NCBI GenBank assembly: GCA_963836425.1
Contig: CAWIJJ010000010.1
Location: 1 to 64,000, forward strand
Direction: 5' to 3'
Origin: CAWIJJ01 sp963836425
GTDB taxonomy: Bacteria; Acidobacteriota; Terriglobia; Bryobacterales; Bryobacteraceae
DNA length: 64,000 nt
Of the stretch, positions 18,251 through 26,734 are shown in pieces (position 1 is the first letter of the stretch; each line of letters begins with the position of its first letter). The notes beneath the pieces are model-generated. The model had not been told where the DNA came from. It worked only from the letters and a program-made list of their open reading frames with translations, and ran no database searches. The translations under genes were made by a program, and so were the position numbers.

Positions 18251-18300
18251 TTGACAACTTCGGAACCTGGCGCTACAACCTGAAGCGATAGAGTTGTAGC
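18251..18300 (+). promoter_or_regulatory. Promoter with overlapping inverted repeat, TIGR03435 gene
   Basis: TTGACA (18251-18256) and TACAAC (18274-18279) are 17 bases apart. An exact 8-bp inverted repeat, GCTACAAC (18272-18279) and GTTGTAGC (18293-18300), covers the -10 element and start region. That is where a repressor would block transcription. The CTACA/TGTAG halves recall BlaI/MecI-type operators, which is inference. Confidence 0.6.
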
Positions 18301-18314
18301 GAAGGAGGTCCGGA

Positions 18315-19206
18315 ATGTATTGCTCGATCCGGCTTGCGAGCCTGACCATTCTTCTCGGGCTTTTGGCTGCTTCACCGGGTCAGGAACAACCGGCCGGGAA
18401 GCGCCCCAGTTTCGAAGTCGCGACCATCAAGCTCAACAAGGGCTGCGATCCCCGTGCCGGGAACAGTTCCAACTCGCGGAATTCGGTAAGCCTGGTGTGC
18501 CGGACGCTGCGGCAGTACATCGAATTCGCGTACACCGTGTGGGACGGCGCGAGGCCCAGGTGGCCGCGGCCTGAGGTTCTGGGCGGGCCGCGTTGGTTGG
18601 ATACGGACCTTTATGACATCACCGCCAAAGCAGAAGGCGTTACTCCGTATTGGCAGATGACCGGACCGATGCTCCAGACGCTTCTCGAAGAGCGCTTGCA
18701 ACTGCGGATGCATAACGAGCCCAAAGAGGCGTCAGTTTTCGAGATGACGCTGGTGAAGGAGGGCCCGGGTCTGAAGCGCACGGCCGAAGGCAGTTGCCGG
18801 CCGCCGGACTTCGAGAACCCGCAGTCGCAGCCGCGGCCACCGGGCCCGCCGGCGTTTGCACCCGGACAGCGGCCCTGCAACAGCGGTACGTTCCGGTTCC
18901 AGGGCAGCGACATTTTCGCCGACTGGTACGGGTTGACTATGTCCGAATTTGCGGGCTACGCCATCCCGGCGCGGGTGGGCCGCCCCGTGGTGGATAAGAC
19001 GGGTCTGGCCGGGCTCTATCGACATTCACCTCGAATATGCGCGGGAGCTTCCCGTTTCGGTGCCGGGCGCGACCGAGCCGGAGCCGGCCACCAGGCCGTC
19101 CATCATCCGGGCAATCGAACAGCAACTTGGGTTCAAGCTCACGCCCGCACGGGCGCCGCTACCCGTGTTTGTCATCGATAGCGTGGAGCGGCCTTCGGAG
19201 AATTGA
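18315..19206 (+). CDS. TIGR03435-family secreted protein (frameshifted)
   Basis: AAGGAGG precedes the ATG at 18315. After a signal peptide (LTILLGLLAASPG), the family signature FEVATIKLNKGCDP starts the mature protein. CRTLRQYIEFAY, WLDTDLYDITAKA, LQTLLEERLQLRM and RPVVDKTGLAGLY follow. An extra C near 19020 breaks the frame. Removing it gives DIHLEYARELPVSV and an end at 19206 with LPVFVIDSVERPSEN, the usual C-terminus. The product is about 296 residues and extracytoplasmic. The family is strongly expanded in Solibacter-type acidobacteria; its molecular role is unknown, though members often lie near BlaI/M56 regulatory pairs. Confidence 0.85.
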
Positions 19207-19214
19207 GCCCAGCG

Positions 19215-21857
19215 CTACCCCAGCAGCACCAGGCCCGACGGCAGTTCTTCGCCGAAAATCCGGCCCAGCGCGCGGTCGTCTTCTTCGTCGCCCTCGAATA
19301 CGGCCAGCAGCCGTTCCGCATGCGGCATCCCGCTGAGCTTCAGGCGCACCGCTTCGCGCGTCACGGCGGGCAGGTCGCGCACCGGGTCTTCCGTCCGCCG
19401 CGCGATGGAGGCGAGCGCTTCGCCGGCCGCCGGAAGCTTGAGCAGGGTCTCCACCCAACGGGTCGCCGTGGCCGCCGGCACCACTAAATTGATCGGTCCG
19501 TAGAATAGCTTCCGAGCGCCCAGGCGCGACAGGCACCACAGTTCGCTTTCCTTGTAGTCCCCCGCCTTCACGCGCTTGATGAGCGTATCGCCAAGTTCGG
19601 TCTTGGTCCCGGCCGGCAGCAGCTCCAGGCTCGCCGCCGTTCGCCACATTTCGCGCAGCAGCGACGGGTTGATCCGCTGCGGCTTCTTGTTGCCGCGCGG
19701 CAGCAAAGTCCCCGAGAGGCGCTGGTAGATGTCCGTCTGCTGATTGCGATTGAGGCCTCCCGCGAGGCGCCCCCAGAAGATCCACCAGTCGATCTCGCAC
19801 TGCACCTGGTTGCCGTACGTGATACCGCCCGAGTACACGCGGCGCGCCTGCTCCACCCGGAAATCATCGCCCGGATAGCCGAACCCCGGCCGCAGGCAGA
19901 ACCCGCACAGGTTCAGCCAGCGCGCTTCAAATGCCGGGCTTTTCTTGCGCCCATCGGCGGCGGCGAGAAACGCGTCCGCCATCTGCCGGATGGCGGGCAG
20001 CGGCCAGCTGTTCTTGCCGAGCCCCATCGTCTGCTCGAGTTTCGCCGGCAGTTCTTCGGGCGGAATCGGAGCTTTGGCCGACGGCGCGAACACGGCGTCG
20101 ATCAGCGCCAGCGAATTCTTCAGCGCCTCGTCGCTCACCACTGCCGCCGCCTTGCGCTCCGCCGGCTGTTCCGCTGCCTGCTTGCGCAGTTCGAATTGGA
20201 GGCGCCAGCGGTTCTCGCTGATTTTCGATTCGCACCACGTTTCAAGCGTCCCGATTTCCGTCAGGCGCGCGCCCAGCTTCACCGGAATCAGCCGCTCTTC
20301 CGCTTTCTTGCCGAAGCGGATCACCGCGTTCAAAGGAGCGTGCATGTGCAGGCCCTCGTCCGCGGTTGAAAATTCGAGCAGGTCGCCCAGCTTGTCCTCG
20401 GTGCGCGTGAGTGAACTGTACAGGCGGAAAGAGACGGGCCGGTTCGCCACCAGTTGCAGCGCTTCGTTGTCCACTTCGATGGCCACGCCCTCTTCGGCGC
20501 CGCGCGGCACCAGGCACACCGCCGTGAACTTTCCTTCGCGCGGTTCGCCCAAGGCGATGTAGTAGGTGCGCGGCAGGCCGCCCCGAACCAGCACGCCGCT
20601 CCCGGTGGAACGGACGTAGGAATAATACGCCGCTCCGCGCGCCACCGCCAGGTCCAGCTCCGAATTCTCCAGGATCTCGGGACGCCGCCCGTACCATTGC
20701 CCCACCACGTCCGCCACGCGCTCGCGCAGAATTTCGGGAATGAAGAATCCGCCGTTGAACAGAATCGCGTCCGGCGCCTGTCCGGTGGGTTCGAGAAACT
20801 CGTTCAGGTGCCGCGTTACCGCCGGGTCCGAGACATAGGGCAGTCCCAGCTCGCGGAAGAGGCTGCGCTTTTCGTCCTTCGGCCCCTCGCCGCGCGCCGT
20901 GAACGGCAGGAAACCCTCGAGCGCCAGTTCCAGCGCCTCTTCGCGCCGGATCTCGCTTTTGAGCGACTTGCCGATCAGCGACGAGCCCGCCCCGAGCACC
21001 GTGATCTCGACCGCCGGAAGGTGCGCGTCCGCCAGCAGACGCTCCTTCGCCGCCGAACACTGCCGCCGCAATCCGCTGCGCTGCCGGATGCTCAGCGGCA
21101 CGCCCAGCTTGGTCTCCACCAGCCACGCCAGCGTGAGGTCCAGGTTGTCGCCCCCGAGCAGCAGGTGCCTGCCCACCGCGGTGCGCGTGAAATTCACCAG
21201 GTCGCCTTCGCGCGAAACGCGGATCAGGCTGAAGTCGCTGGTGCCGCCGCCCACGTCGCATACCAGCACTACCTGTCCGTCGAACAACTTCTTCCGCGAC
21301 TGCGCCAGGTTGTTGGCGATCCACGAATAGAAGGCCGCGGCCGGCTCTTCGAGCAGCGTCAGGCGCTCCAGCCCCGCCTCCTTCGCCGCCATCACGGTCA
21401 GTTCGCGCGCCTCCTCGTCGAAGGAAGCCGGCACCGTGAGCACGATGTCCTGTTCGGCGAGCGGCACGCCCTTCACGCGGTCCCACTCCTCGCGAAACTT
21501 TCGGAGGTAGCGCGCCGAGACCTCCACCGGCGAGAGCACGCGCCCGGTCTCCTGCGAATCCCACGGCAGAATTTTCGCCGTGCGGTCCACATCCGGGTTC
21601 GACAGCCATGACTTGGCCGAATGCACCAGCCGCGTGGGCACCAGCGCGCCCTGCTCGCGCGCATAAACGCCTACCGGCTGCCCGTCTTCCAGAAAAAGGA
21701 ACGAGGGCAGCGTGCGCCGCGGCTCCTCGCGTCCCGGCGCCACCAGTTGGGGCGTTTCGAAAATGTGCAGCGGTGGAAATTCCCGATCCCCGGCTTCGCG
21801 GTCGTCGATATACGCCAGGGCGGAATTCGTCGTGCCCAGGTCGATTCCGATCTTCAT
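19215..21857 (-). CDS. Atypical Hsp70-family protein, long form
   Basis: I start at the ATG at 21857 (MKIGIDLGTTNSALAY), which overlaps the stop of the upstream Hsp70 as ATGA; an earlier start would add 21 unrelated residues. The product has about 880 residues. The actin-like ATPase domain carries the phosphate-1 loop IDLGTTNS, TVPASFDEEAREL, LLEEPAAAFYSW, the phosphate-2 loop CDVGGGTSDFSL and an adenosine motif near LFNGGFFIP. After about residue 480 it diverges from DnaK. There is a short beta domain and then a long helical C-terminal part of roughly 300 residues (FEARWLNLCGFCLRPGFGYP, WWIFWGRLAGGLNR) with no DnaK-type lid. Cytosolic; probably works with the shorter paralogue next to it. 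Confidence 0.88.
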   Translation of the reverse strand: MKIGIDLGTTNSALAYIDDREAGDREFPPLHIFETPQLVAPGREEPRRTLPSFLFLEDGQPVGVYAREQGALVPTRLVHSAKSWLSNPDVDRTAKILPWDSQETGRVLSPVEVSARYLRKFREEWDRVKGVPLAEQDIVLTVPASFDEEARELTVMAAKEAGLERLTLLEEPAAAFYSWIANNLAQSRKKLFDGQVVLVCDVGGGTSDFSLIRVSREGDLVNFTRTAVGRHLLLGGDNLDLTLAWLVETKLGVPLSIRQRSGLRRQCSAAKERLLADAHLPAVEITVLGAGSSLIGKSLKSEIRREEALELALEGFLPFTARGEGPKDEKRSLFRELGLPYVSDPAVTRHLNEFLEPTGQAPDAILFNGGFFIPEILRERVADVVGQWYGRRPEILENSELDLAVARGAAYYSYVRSTGSGVLVRGGLPRTYYIALGEPREGKFTAVCLVPRGAEEGVAIEVDNEALQLVANRPVSFRLYSSLTRTEDKLGDLLEFSTADEGLHMHAPLNAVIRFGKKAEERLIPVKLGARLTEIGTLETWCESKISENRWRLQFELRKQAAEQPAERKAAAVVSDEALKNSLALIDAVFAPSAKAPIPPEELPAKLEQTMGLGKNSWPLPAIRQMADAFLAAADGRKKSPAFEARWLNLCGFCLRPGFGYPGDDFRVEQARRVYSGGITYGNQVQCEIDWWIFWGRLAGGLNRNQQTDIYQRLSGTLLPRGNKKPQRINPSLLREMWRTAASLELLPAGTKTELGDTLIKRVKAGDYKESELWCLSRLGARKLFYGPINLVVPAATATRWVETLLKLPAAGEALASIARRTEDPVRDLPAVTREAVRLKLSGMPHAERLLAVFEGDEEDDRALGRIFGEELPSGLVLLG

Positions 21858-23677
21858 GCCTGTACGCGTTCTCGCACGTTGAACTCGAGCTTCCATCTCC
21901 GGCCGTCGCGGGCCACGCACCAGAGCTGCATCATGCCGGTTTCGGTCACCACGGTTTCAAACGCTACCGGCACCACTTCCGACGATGTCTCGCCGGATCC
22001 GAAGCTCACTTCCATCGGCGCCAGCTCTTCCAGTTCCTCGCCGAAATCTTCGATCAGGTCGCCCGGCTCGTCGTTCTTCCGCGAGGCCGACGTGAAGAAC
22101 CGGAACTCCGCCGGCTGTCCCACAATCAGCCCGAACTCGCGCCCGGGAATTTTCGCGTCGGTGCCCTCCTCCATTCCGAACGGCACTACGGTGAGCGCCT
22201 TCAGCGGGGCGGGGAAGCCCGGAATCGAAGGCATGGCGCTCTCCACGCCTACGTAATAGGTTCGCGGCACGCCGCCGCGTATGCGCACGCCCCGGCCGCG
22301 CCGCGCCATTCCGTAGTAGGCCGCGCCGCGCGATACCGCGTGCATCAGGTCCTCGCCGCTCAACGGCTGCACCGGCGCCATGCCCTCTTCGGCCAGCCAG
22401 CGGTTGAGCGTGTCCAAAAGGCGCTCGCGCACCAGCCCGGCATTCAGCACGCCGCCGTTGAACAGCACGTGTGTGGGACACGCCAGGCCGCTCGCGCCGC
22501 GCCGCACCGCTCCGTGCTCGATGCTGGATGCCTGCTGCCTCAGAAAGCGCGCCAGGTGCCGTGTCATGGCCGCGTCCGCCGCGTACGGCAGGCCCAGTTC
22601 CTGCAAGCCCAGCTTGCGCTGCGCCGCGGGCATATCCGTGCTCGCCACCTCCGGCAGGAAACCCTCGCCCAGAATCTGCTCGATATCGGTACGCAGCAGC
22701 GACGCTTTGATCGTGCCGCCCACCAGGCCCGTGCCCTTCCCGAGAATCGTCACCGGCTGTTCTTTGCTCTTCGACTCCGGGTCGAGCAGACGCTCCTTGG
22801 CCACCCGGCAGTTGGCCCACAGTTGCTGGTGCTGCCGGCTGTCGATGCGCGTGCCCTTCTCCGCCAGGCGCTTCGCCACTACGCCCGCCAGCGCCAGGTC
22901 GATATTGTCGCCGCCCAGCAGAATGTGCTCCCCCACCGCCACCCGGTTCAGAGCCAGTTCGCCCGCCGATTCGGTCACCGCAATCAGCGTGAAATCGGTC
23001 GTTCCGCCGCCGATGTCCACTACCAGGATGAGATCCCCAACCCCCACGCGCTCCCGCCAGTCGGCGTGCCGTTCGATCCAGGCGTAGAACGCCGCCTGCG
23101 GCTCTTCGAGCAGCGTGATGTTCTTGTACCCTGCCTGTCGCGCCGCCTCGAGCGTGAGTTCCCGCGCCACCGCGTCGAACGAGGCCGGCACCGTCACCAG
23201 TGCTTCCTGCTCGGCGAAAGGCGCGTCCGGCATCTTGAAATCCCAGCCCTCGCGCAGATGCTCCAGGTAACGGCGGCTCGCCTCCACCGGGGAGATTTTG
23301 TCCACCCCCTCCGGCGCGCGAAACGGCAGCAGCGGCGCGGTCCGGTCCACGCCCGAGTGCGACAGCCACGACTTCGCCGACGACACCAGCCGTCCCGCGT
23401 TCTCCACGCCCCGCTTCTGCGCGAGTGTTCCGGCCACGTACCCGCGTTCGGCATCCCACGGCAGCGCGATCGTGCCCCCCGGAAAATCCGTCGCCCCGGG
23501 CAGATAGAGGAACGACGGCAGCAAACCTTCGTCCCGCACCTCGCCCGGATTTTCAAGCTGAGGGATTCCCAGTAACTGCACCTTGGGCGGCGCGAACGGA
23601 TCCGCGTCCGCCTCGCCGTAAGCCAGGGCGGAGTTGGTGGTGCCCAAATCAATTCCGATGACGAATTTTGAAGGCAA
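21854..23677 (-). CDS. Atypical Hsp70-family protein, short form
   Basis: About 607 residues from a TTG at 23677 that follows the DUF2760 stop with a single base between; a longer frame to 23707 would add basic residues overlapping DUF2760. ATPase motifs are complete: IGIDLGTTNSALAYG, TVPASFDAVAREL, LLEEPQAAFYAW, VDIGGGTTDFTL and FNGGVLNAGL. The C-terminal 120 residues form a shortened substrate-like beta domain ending KLEFNVRERVQA, without a helical lid. It is translationally coupled to the longer Hsp70 downstream. Together with DUF2760 this forms a gene set distinct from the canonical dnaK-dnaJ-grpE operon. Confidence 0.86.
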   Translation of the reverse strand: MPSKFVIGIDLGTTNSALAYGEADADPFAPPKVQLLGIPQLENPGEVRDEGLLPSFLYLPGATDFPGGTIALPWDAERGYVAGTLAQKRGVENAGRLVSSAKSWLSHSGVDRTAPLLPFRAPEGVDKISPVEASRRYLEHLREGWDFKMPDAPFAEQEALVTVPASFDAVARELTLEAARQAGYKNITLLEEPQAAFYAWIERHADWRERVGVGDLILVVDIGGGTTDFTLIAVTESAGELALNRVAVGEHILLGGDNIDLALAGVVAKRLAEKGTRIDSRQHQQLWANCRVAKERLLDPESKSKEQPVTILGKGTGLVGGTIKASLLRTDIEQILGEGFLPEVASTDMPAAQRKLGLQELGLPYAADAAMTRHLARFLRQQASSIEHGAVRRGASGLACPTHVLFNGGVLNAGLVRERLLDTLNRWLAEEGMAPVQPLSGEDLMHAVSRGAAYYGMARRGRGVRIRGGVPRTYYVGVESAMPSIPGFPAPLKALTVVPFGMEEGTDAKIPGREFGLIVGQPAEFRFFTSASRKNDEPGDLIEDFGEELEELAPMEVSFGSGETSSEVVPVAFETVVTETGMMQLWCVARDGRRWKLEFNVRERVQA

Positions 23678-23678
23678 C

Positions 23679-24221
23679 TTACTCGATCTCGATTTCCGCC
23701 GGCGCAATCACGGAGGCATCCTGCTTGCCGGCCAGGGCGGGCAATTCCACCTTCGACGCCTTCCATCCCTTATGCCGCAGAATGCCGCCCGATGGCGGCT
23801 TGGCCGGCACGTTGCCGACGAATTTCACCAGGTTCGGATCCGACGAGGGCGCCTGCGTGAACGCGCCTTCCACCCCGTCGATCACCGGCTGAAGCTTGAC
23901 ATACCGCCCCACCGAGTCGCGGCACTGGTCGTGCAATTCCCGCACTGCCGCGCCCACCTGATCGTCCGAATAGCCGGCGATGTCCTCCATCAGAAAGTCC
24001 ACCAGCCGCGAATCCCTTTGCAGAATCCCCAGCAATTGCAGCGCTCCGTCGGACGCGCGCACTGCCGGCGGCGGAGGCGCCGCCGCCGCTGCCGTGGATT
24101 TCGACGCGGGCTTGGGCGCCGCATCCCGCGGCACCAGGTTCAGCTCCGTCAGCGTTTCGGCCGACAGTGCCCCGTGAAACAGAATATTGAAAAAACAGCG
24201 AAAGGCGAGAAGAATCCTCAA
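23679..24221 (-). CDS. DUF2760 protein, first gene of the Hsp70 pair operon
   Basis: 180 residues from a TTG start preceded by TTGGAG on the minus strand. A hydrophobic N-terminal helix (RILLAFRCFFNILFHGAL) is followed by an Ala/Pro/Lys linker. The conserved domain is LQLLGILQRDSRLVDFLMED, VGAAVRELHDQC and GGILRHKGWKASKVELP. The family is usually found beside these Hsp70 variants. The N-terminal helix may anchor it to the membrane. The biochemical role is unknown; a partner or client adaptor for the chaperone pair is inferred from context. Confidence 0.82.
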   Translation of the reverse strand: MRILLAFRCFFNILFHGALSAETLTELNLVPRDAAPKPASKSTAAAAAPPPPAVRASDGALQLLGILQRDSRLVDFLMEDIAGYSDDQVGAAVRELHDQCRDSVGRYVKLQPVIDGVEGAFTQAPSSDPNLVKFVGNVPAKPPSGGILRHKGWKASKVELPALAGKQDASVIAPAEIEIE

Positions 24222-24269
24222 ACTTGTGGCTCCAACAGATTAGGATAGCAAGCGGTCCGCCGGACGCTC

Positions 24270-25160
24270 TTACCGGGACTGGATGACCGTCTCCTGCCGC
24301 AGCCGTTCCAGTTGGCGCCGCGCGATCTCCGCCCACTGGCCCGAGTTGTCCAGCTTCAGATACGTCTTCCAGTGATGCACCGCCCGCAGCGGATCCCCGG
24401 TCCGTTCGCACAACAGCGCCAGGTTGAAATGAGCATCGGCATATTGCGGATTGAGCTTCAGGGCCGCGCGGTAGTGCTCCCACGCCTGCTTGAGCTTGCC
24501 CTGCTCGTCGTAGAGATTGCCCAGGTTGAACTGCGCCAGGGCATAGCTCGGGTCCGCCCCGATAGCCGCCCGGTAGTAGCGTTCCGCCTCCGCGAAGCTT
24601 CGCAGGCGGTAATAGATGGTTCCCAGGTTCACCAGCGCCCCCGCCGCCTCCGCGTTCAGTTCCAGGACCTTCTGGTAAGCCTCCACAGCCCGTTCCACCG
24701 GCGCGCCCGTCTCTTCGAGTTCCAGGCCCCTCTGGAACCACGCCTCAGCCTCTCGCAGCCGGTTCAGCGTCCGCTTGCGCTCGGGGAAGTTCTTGAGCCC
24801 GCCCAGGTCCGCCGCTTCGAAGTCGAACAGGATTTGTCCGCTGATCGCTTCCATCTTTTGCCCGGCCACGTGTACGGCTATGCGCCGGCCGTCGGAAACG
24901 ATCCGCAATTCGGATAACGGCTGTTTGATCCAGTCCAGTTTCTGCCGCAGCGAATCCAGCGCCTTGCCGATCTCTTTGGGCCGGATGCGGTTCTCCCGCA
25001 GCTTGATCAGCGTTTGCAGCGCGATCAGGTCGGAAAACGTGTACTGCTCCGCCGCCGGAATCAAAGACTGCCTCTCCCAGCTTCGAAGCTGCCGCTCGGA
25101 GAGGTCGAACTTACGGCGGACGTCCGCGCGCGAGTATTCCTCTTTCGGAGCCACCCGCAC
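24270..25160 (-). CDS. MerR-type regulator fused to TPR repeats
   Basis: 296 residues from a GTG. Residues about 8-80 form a MerR winged helix (YSRADVRRKFDLSERQLRSW, then YTFSDLIALQTLIKLREN and IRPKEIGKALDSL). Residues about 135-290 form tandem TPRs (AAGALVNLGTIYYRLRSF, ALAQFNLGNLYDEQGKL, ADAHFNLALLCERTGDP). It lies 48 bases upstream of DUF2760 on the same strand and so is likely the first gene of the Hsp70 operon. HspR, a known heat-shock repressor, is also a MerR-family protein, so autoregulation of the operon is plausible. The divergent space 25161-25257 would hold both promoters. Confidence 0.85.
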   Translation of the reverse strand: MRVAPKEEYSRADVRRKFDLSERQLRSWERQSLIPAAEQYTFSDLIALQTLIKLRENRIRPKEIGKALDSLRQKLDWIKQPLSELRIVSDGRRIAVHVAGQKMEAISGQILFDFEAADLGGLKNFPERKRTLNRLREAEAWFQRGLELEETGAPVERAVEAYQKVLELNAEAAGALVNLGTIYYRLRSFAEAERYYRAAIGADPSYALAQFNLGNLYDEQGKLKQAWEHYRAALKLNPQYADAHFNLALLCERTGDPLRAVHHWKTYLKLDNSGQWAEIARRQLERLRQETVIQSR

Positions 25161-25257
25161 ATTTTAACAGGGGTGCCACTCGACGCGTTCAGTATTCCCA
25201 CGCGCCTCTACAGGCCCGCCACCCCCCTTCCCCGTGCAGTGACCTATACTACACGTT

Positions 25258-26727
25258 GTGGATTCCCCCATCACCCGCCGGGTTTTCGTCGGTGCTCTCA
25301 CCGCGCTCGGTTTCACCGCTGCTCAAGACGGATGGGTTCAGCTCTTCGATGGCCACAGTCTGAATGGCTGGAGGCCGAGCGAAACCAAAGACTCCTGGAA
25401 AGTGATTGACGGGCAGCTCGCAGCCGACGGCCCCCGTTCACACCTCTTCTACAACGGCAACGTCAATCAGGCCAGCTTCCTCAATTTCGAACTCGAAGTG
25501 GAAGCCCTGGCCAAACCGAGCGCGAATTCGGGCGTTTATTTCCACACCGCCTACCAGGAAACCAACTTTCCGCAGAAGGGATTTGAGGTCCAGGTCAATA
25601 ACACCGCCGGCGCCGGCGAGCGCAAGAAGACCGGCTCCCTCTACGGTTTCCGCAACGTATACAAGGAGTTCGTGAAGGACGACGAGTGGTTCAAGCTCAA
25701 CGTCCTGGTGCGCGGCAAGAACGTGCAGGTGCGGCTGAACGGCATGCTGGTGGTGGACTACACCGAGCCCGCCACCCCCTTCGTGCCCACCGGAATCGAG
25801 CGCGAGCGCTTCCTTCAGCGCGGCACCTTCGCGCTCCAGTGCCACGACCCCAATTCCAAGGCGCGCTTCCGCAGCGTCCGCGTGCGGCCGCTGCCCGACA
25901 GCACACCTACGCCCGGCCCGCTGCCCGAAGCCGACGACACCTTCAAACGCCTCATTCAGCTCAGCCGCGACAATTACCCGGTGGTCGATTTCCACACCCA
26001 CCTCAAAGGACTCACCCTCGAGCAGGCGCTCGAAAAGTCCCGCCGCGACGGGATCGAGTACGGCATCGCCGTCAACTGCGGCAAGGGCTTCCCCACCGAT
26101 ACCGATGCCGCCGTGATGGCCTACGTGGACAGCATGAAGGGCCAGCCCTGCTTTGTGGCGATGCAGGCGGAGGGCCGGGAATGGACCCAGATGTTCTCCC
26201 GCCGCGCCGCCGCGCAGTTCGACTACATCTTCACCGATTCCATGACCTGGACCGACAATCACGGCAAGCGCATGCGCACCTGGATGCCCAACGAAGTGGG
26301 GACCATTTCCGACCCCCAGGAATTCATGGATACACTCGTCGATCGCGCCGTCGGCATCCTCGAAAACGAACCCGTGGACATTTACGTGAACCCCACGTTT
26401 CTGCCCGACGCCATCGCCAGGGACTACGAAACGCTCTGGACCGATGCCCGCCGCAAGCGCGTCATCGCCGCAGCCAAAGCCAACAACGTCGCCATAGAAA
26501 TCAATGACCGCTACAAGCTGCCCAGCCGGTCCTTCATCGAAATGGCCAAGGCCGAAGGATGCAAGTTCAGTTTCGGCACGAACAACGCCGGCGCCGCCGA
26601 TCTGCGGCGCAGCGAGTACGGGCTCCAGATGATCGACGAGTGCAAGCTGCGCGCCCAGGATTTCTTCGTTCCCGGCGCCTTCGGCCCGCGGGCCATTGAG
26701 CGCAAGGGCAATGCGCTGAAGGCGTAG
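25258..26727 (+). CDS. Exported DUF1080 plus PHP-like metal hydrolase fusion
   Basis: 489 residues from GTG 25258. A Tat-like signal (ITRRVFVGALTALGFTAAQ) is followed by a DUF1080 (3-keto-disaccharide hydrolase, concanavalin-like) domain at about residues 23-215, with QLFDGHSLNGW, NSGVYFHTAYQ and GFEVQVNNTAGAG. A linker leads to a second domain from about 240 with YPVVDFHTHLKGLT (metal-binding HxH), DIYVNPTFLPD and AIEINDRYKLPSRSFI, typical of PHP or amidohydrolase-type barrels. The combination suggests a periplasmic enzyme handling oxidised sugars. It is divergent from the MerR-TPR gene. A TATACT at 25245-25250 lies only seven bases before the start codon. Confidence 0.82.
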   Translation: MDSPITRRVFVGALTALGFTAAQDGWVQLFDGHSLNGWRPSETKDSWKVIDGQLAADGPRSHLFYNGNVNQASFLNFELEVEALAKPSANSGVYFHTAYQETNFPQKGFEVQVNNTAGAGERKKTGSLYGFRNVYKEFVKDDEWFKLNVLVRGKNVQVRLNGMLVVDYTEPATPFVPTGIERERFLQRGTFALQCHDPNSKARFRSVRVRPLPDSTPTPGPLPEADDTFKRLIQLSRDNYPVVDFHTHLKGLTLEQALEKSRRDGIEYGIAVNCGKGFPTDTDAAVMAYVDSMKGQPCFVAMQAEGREWTQMFSRRAAAQFDYIFTDSMTWTDNHGKRMRTWMPNEVGTISDPQEFMDTLVDRAVGILENEPVDIYVNPTFLPDAIARDYETLWTDARRKRVIAAAKANNVAIEINDRYKLPSRSFIEMAKAEGCKFSFGTNNAGAADLRRSEYGLQMIDECKLRAQDFFVPGAFGPRAIERKGNALKA

Positions 26728-26734
26728 AACCCTG

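Noticed and set aside
15810..18257. 815-codon minus-strand open frame opposite trpEG
   Set aside because: It is the antisense of a well-supported gene; such frames stay open in high-G+C codon-biased DNA and its product has no family motif.
20454..23575. Long plus-strand frames (385 and 655 codons) opposite the Hsp70 genes
   Set aside because: Antisense shadows with Arg/His-rich composition and no motif.
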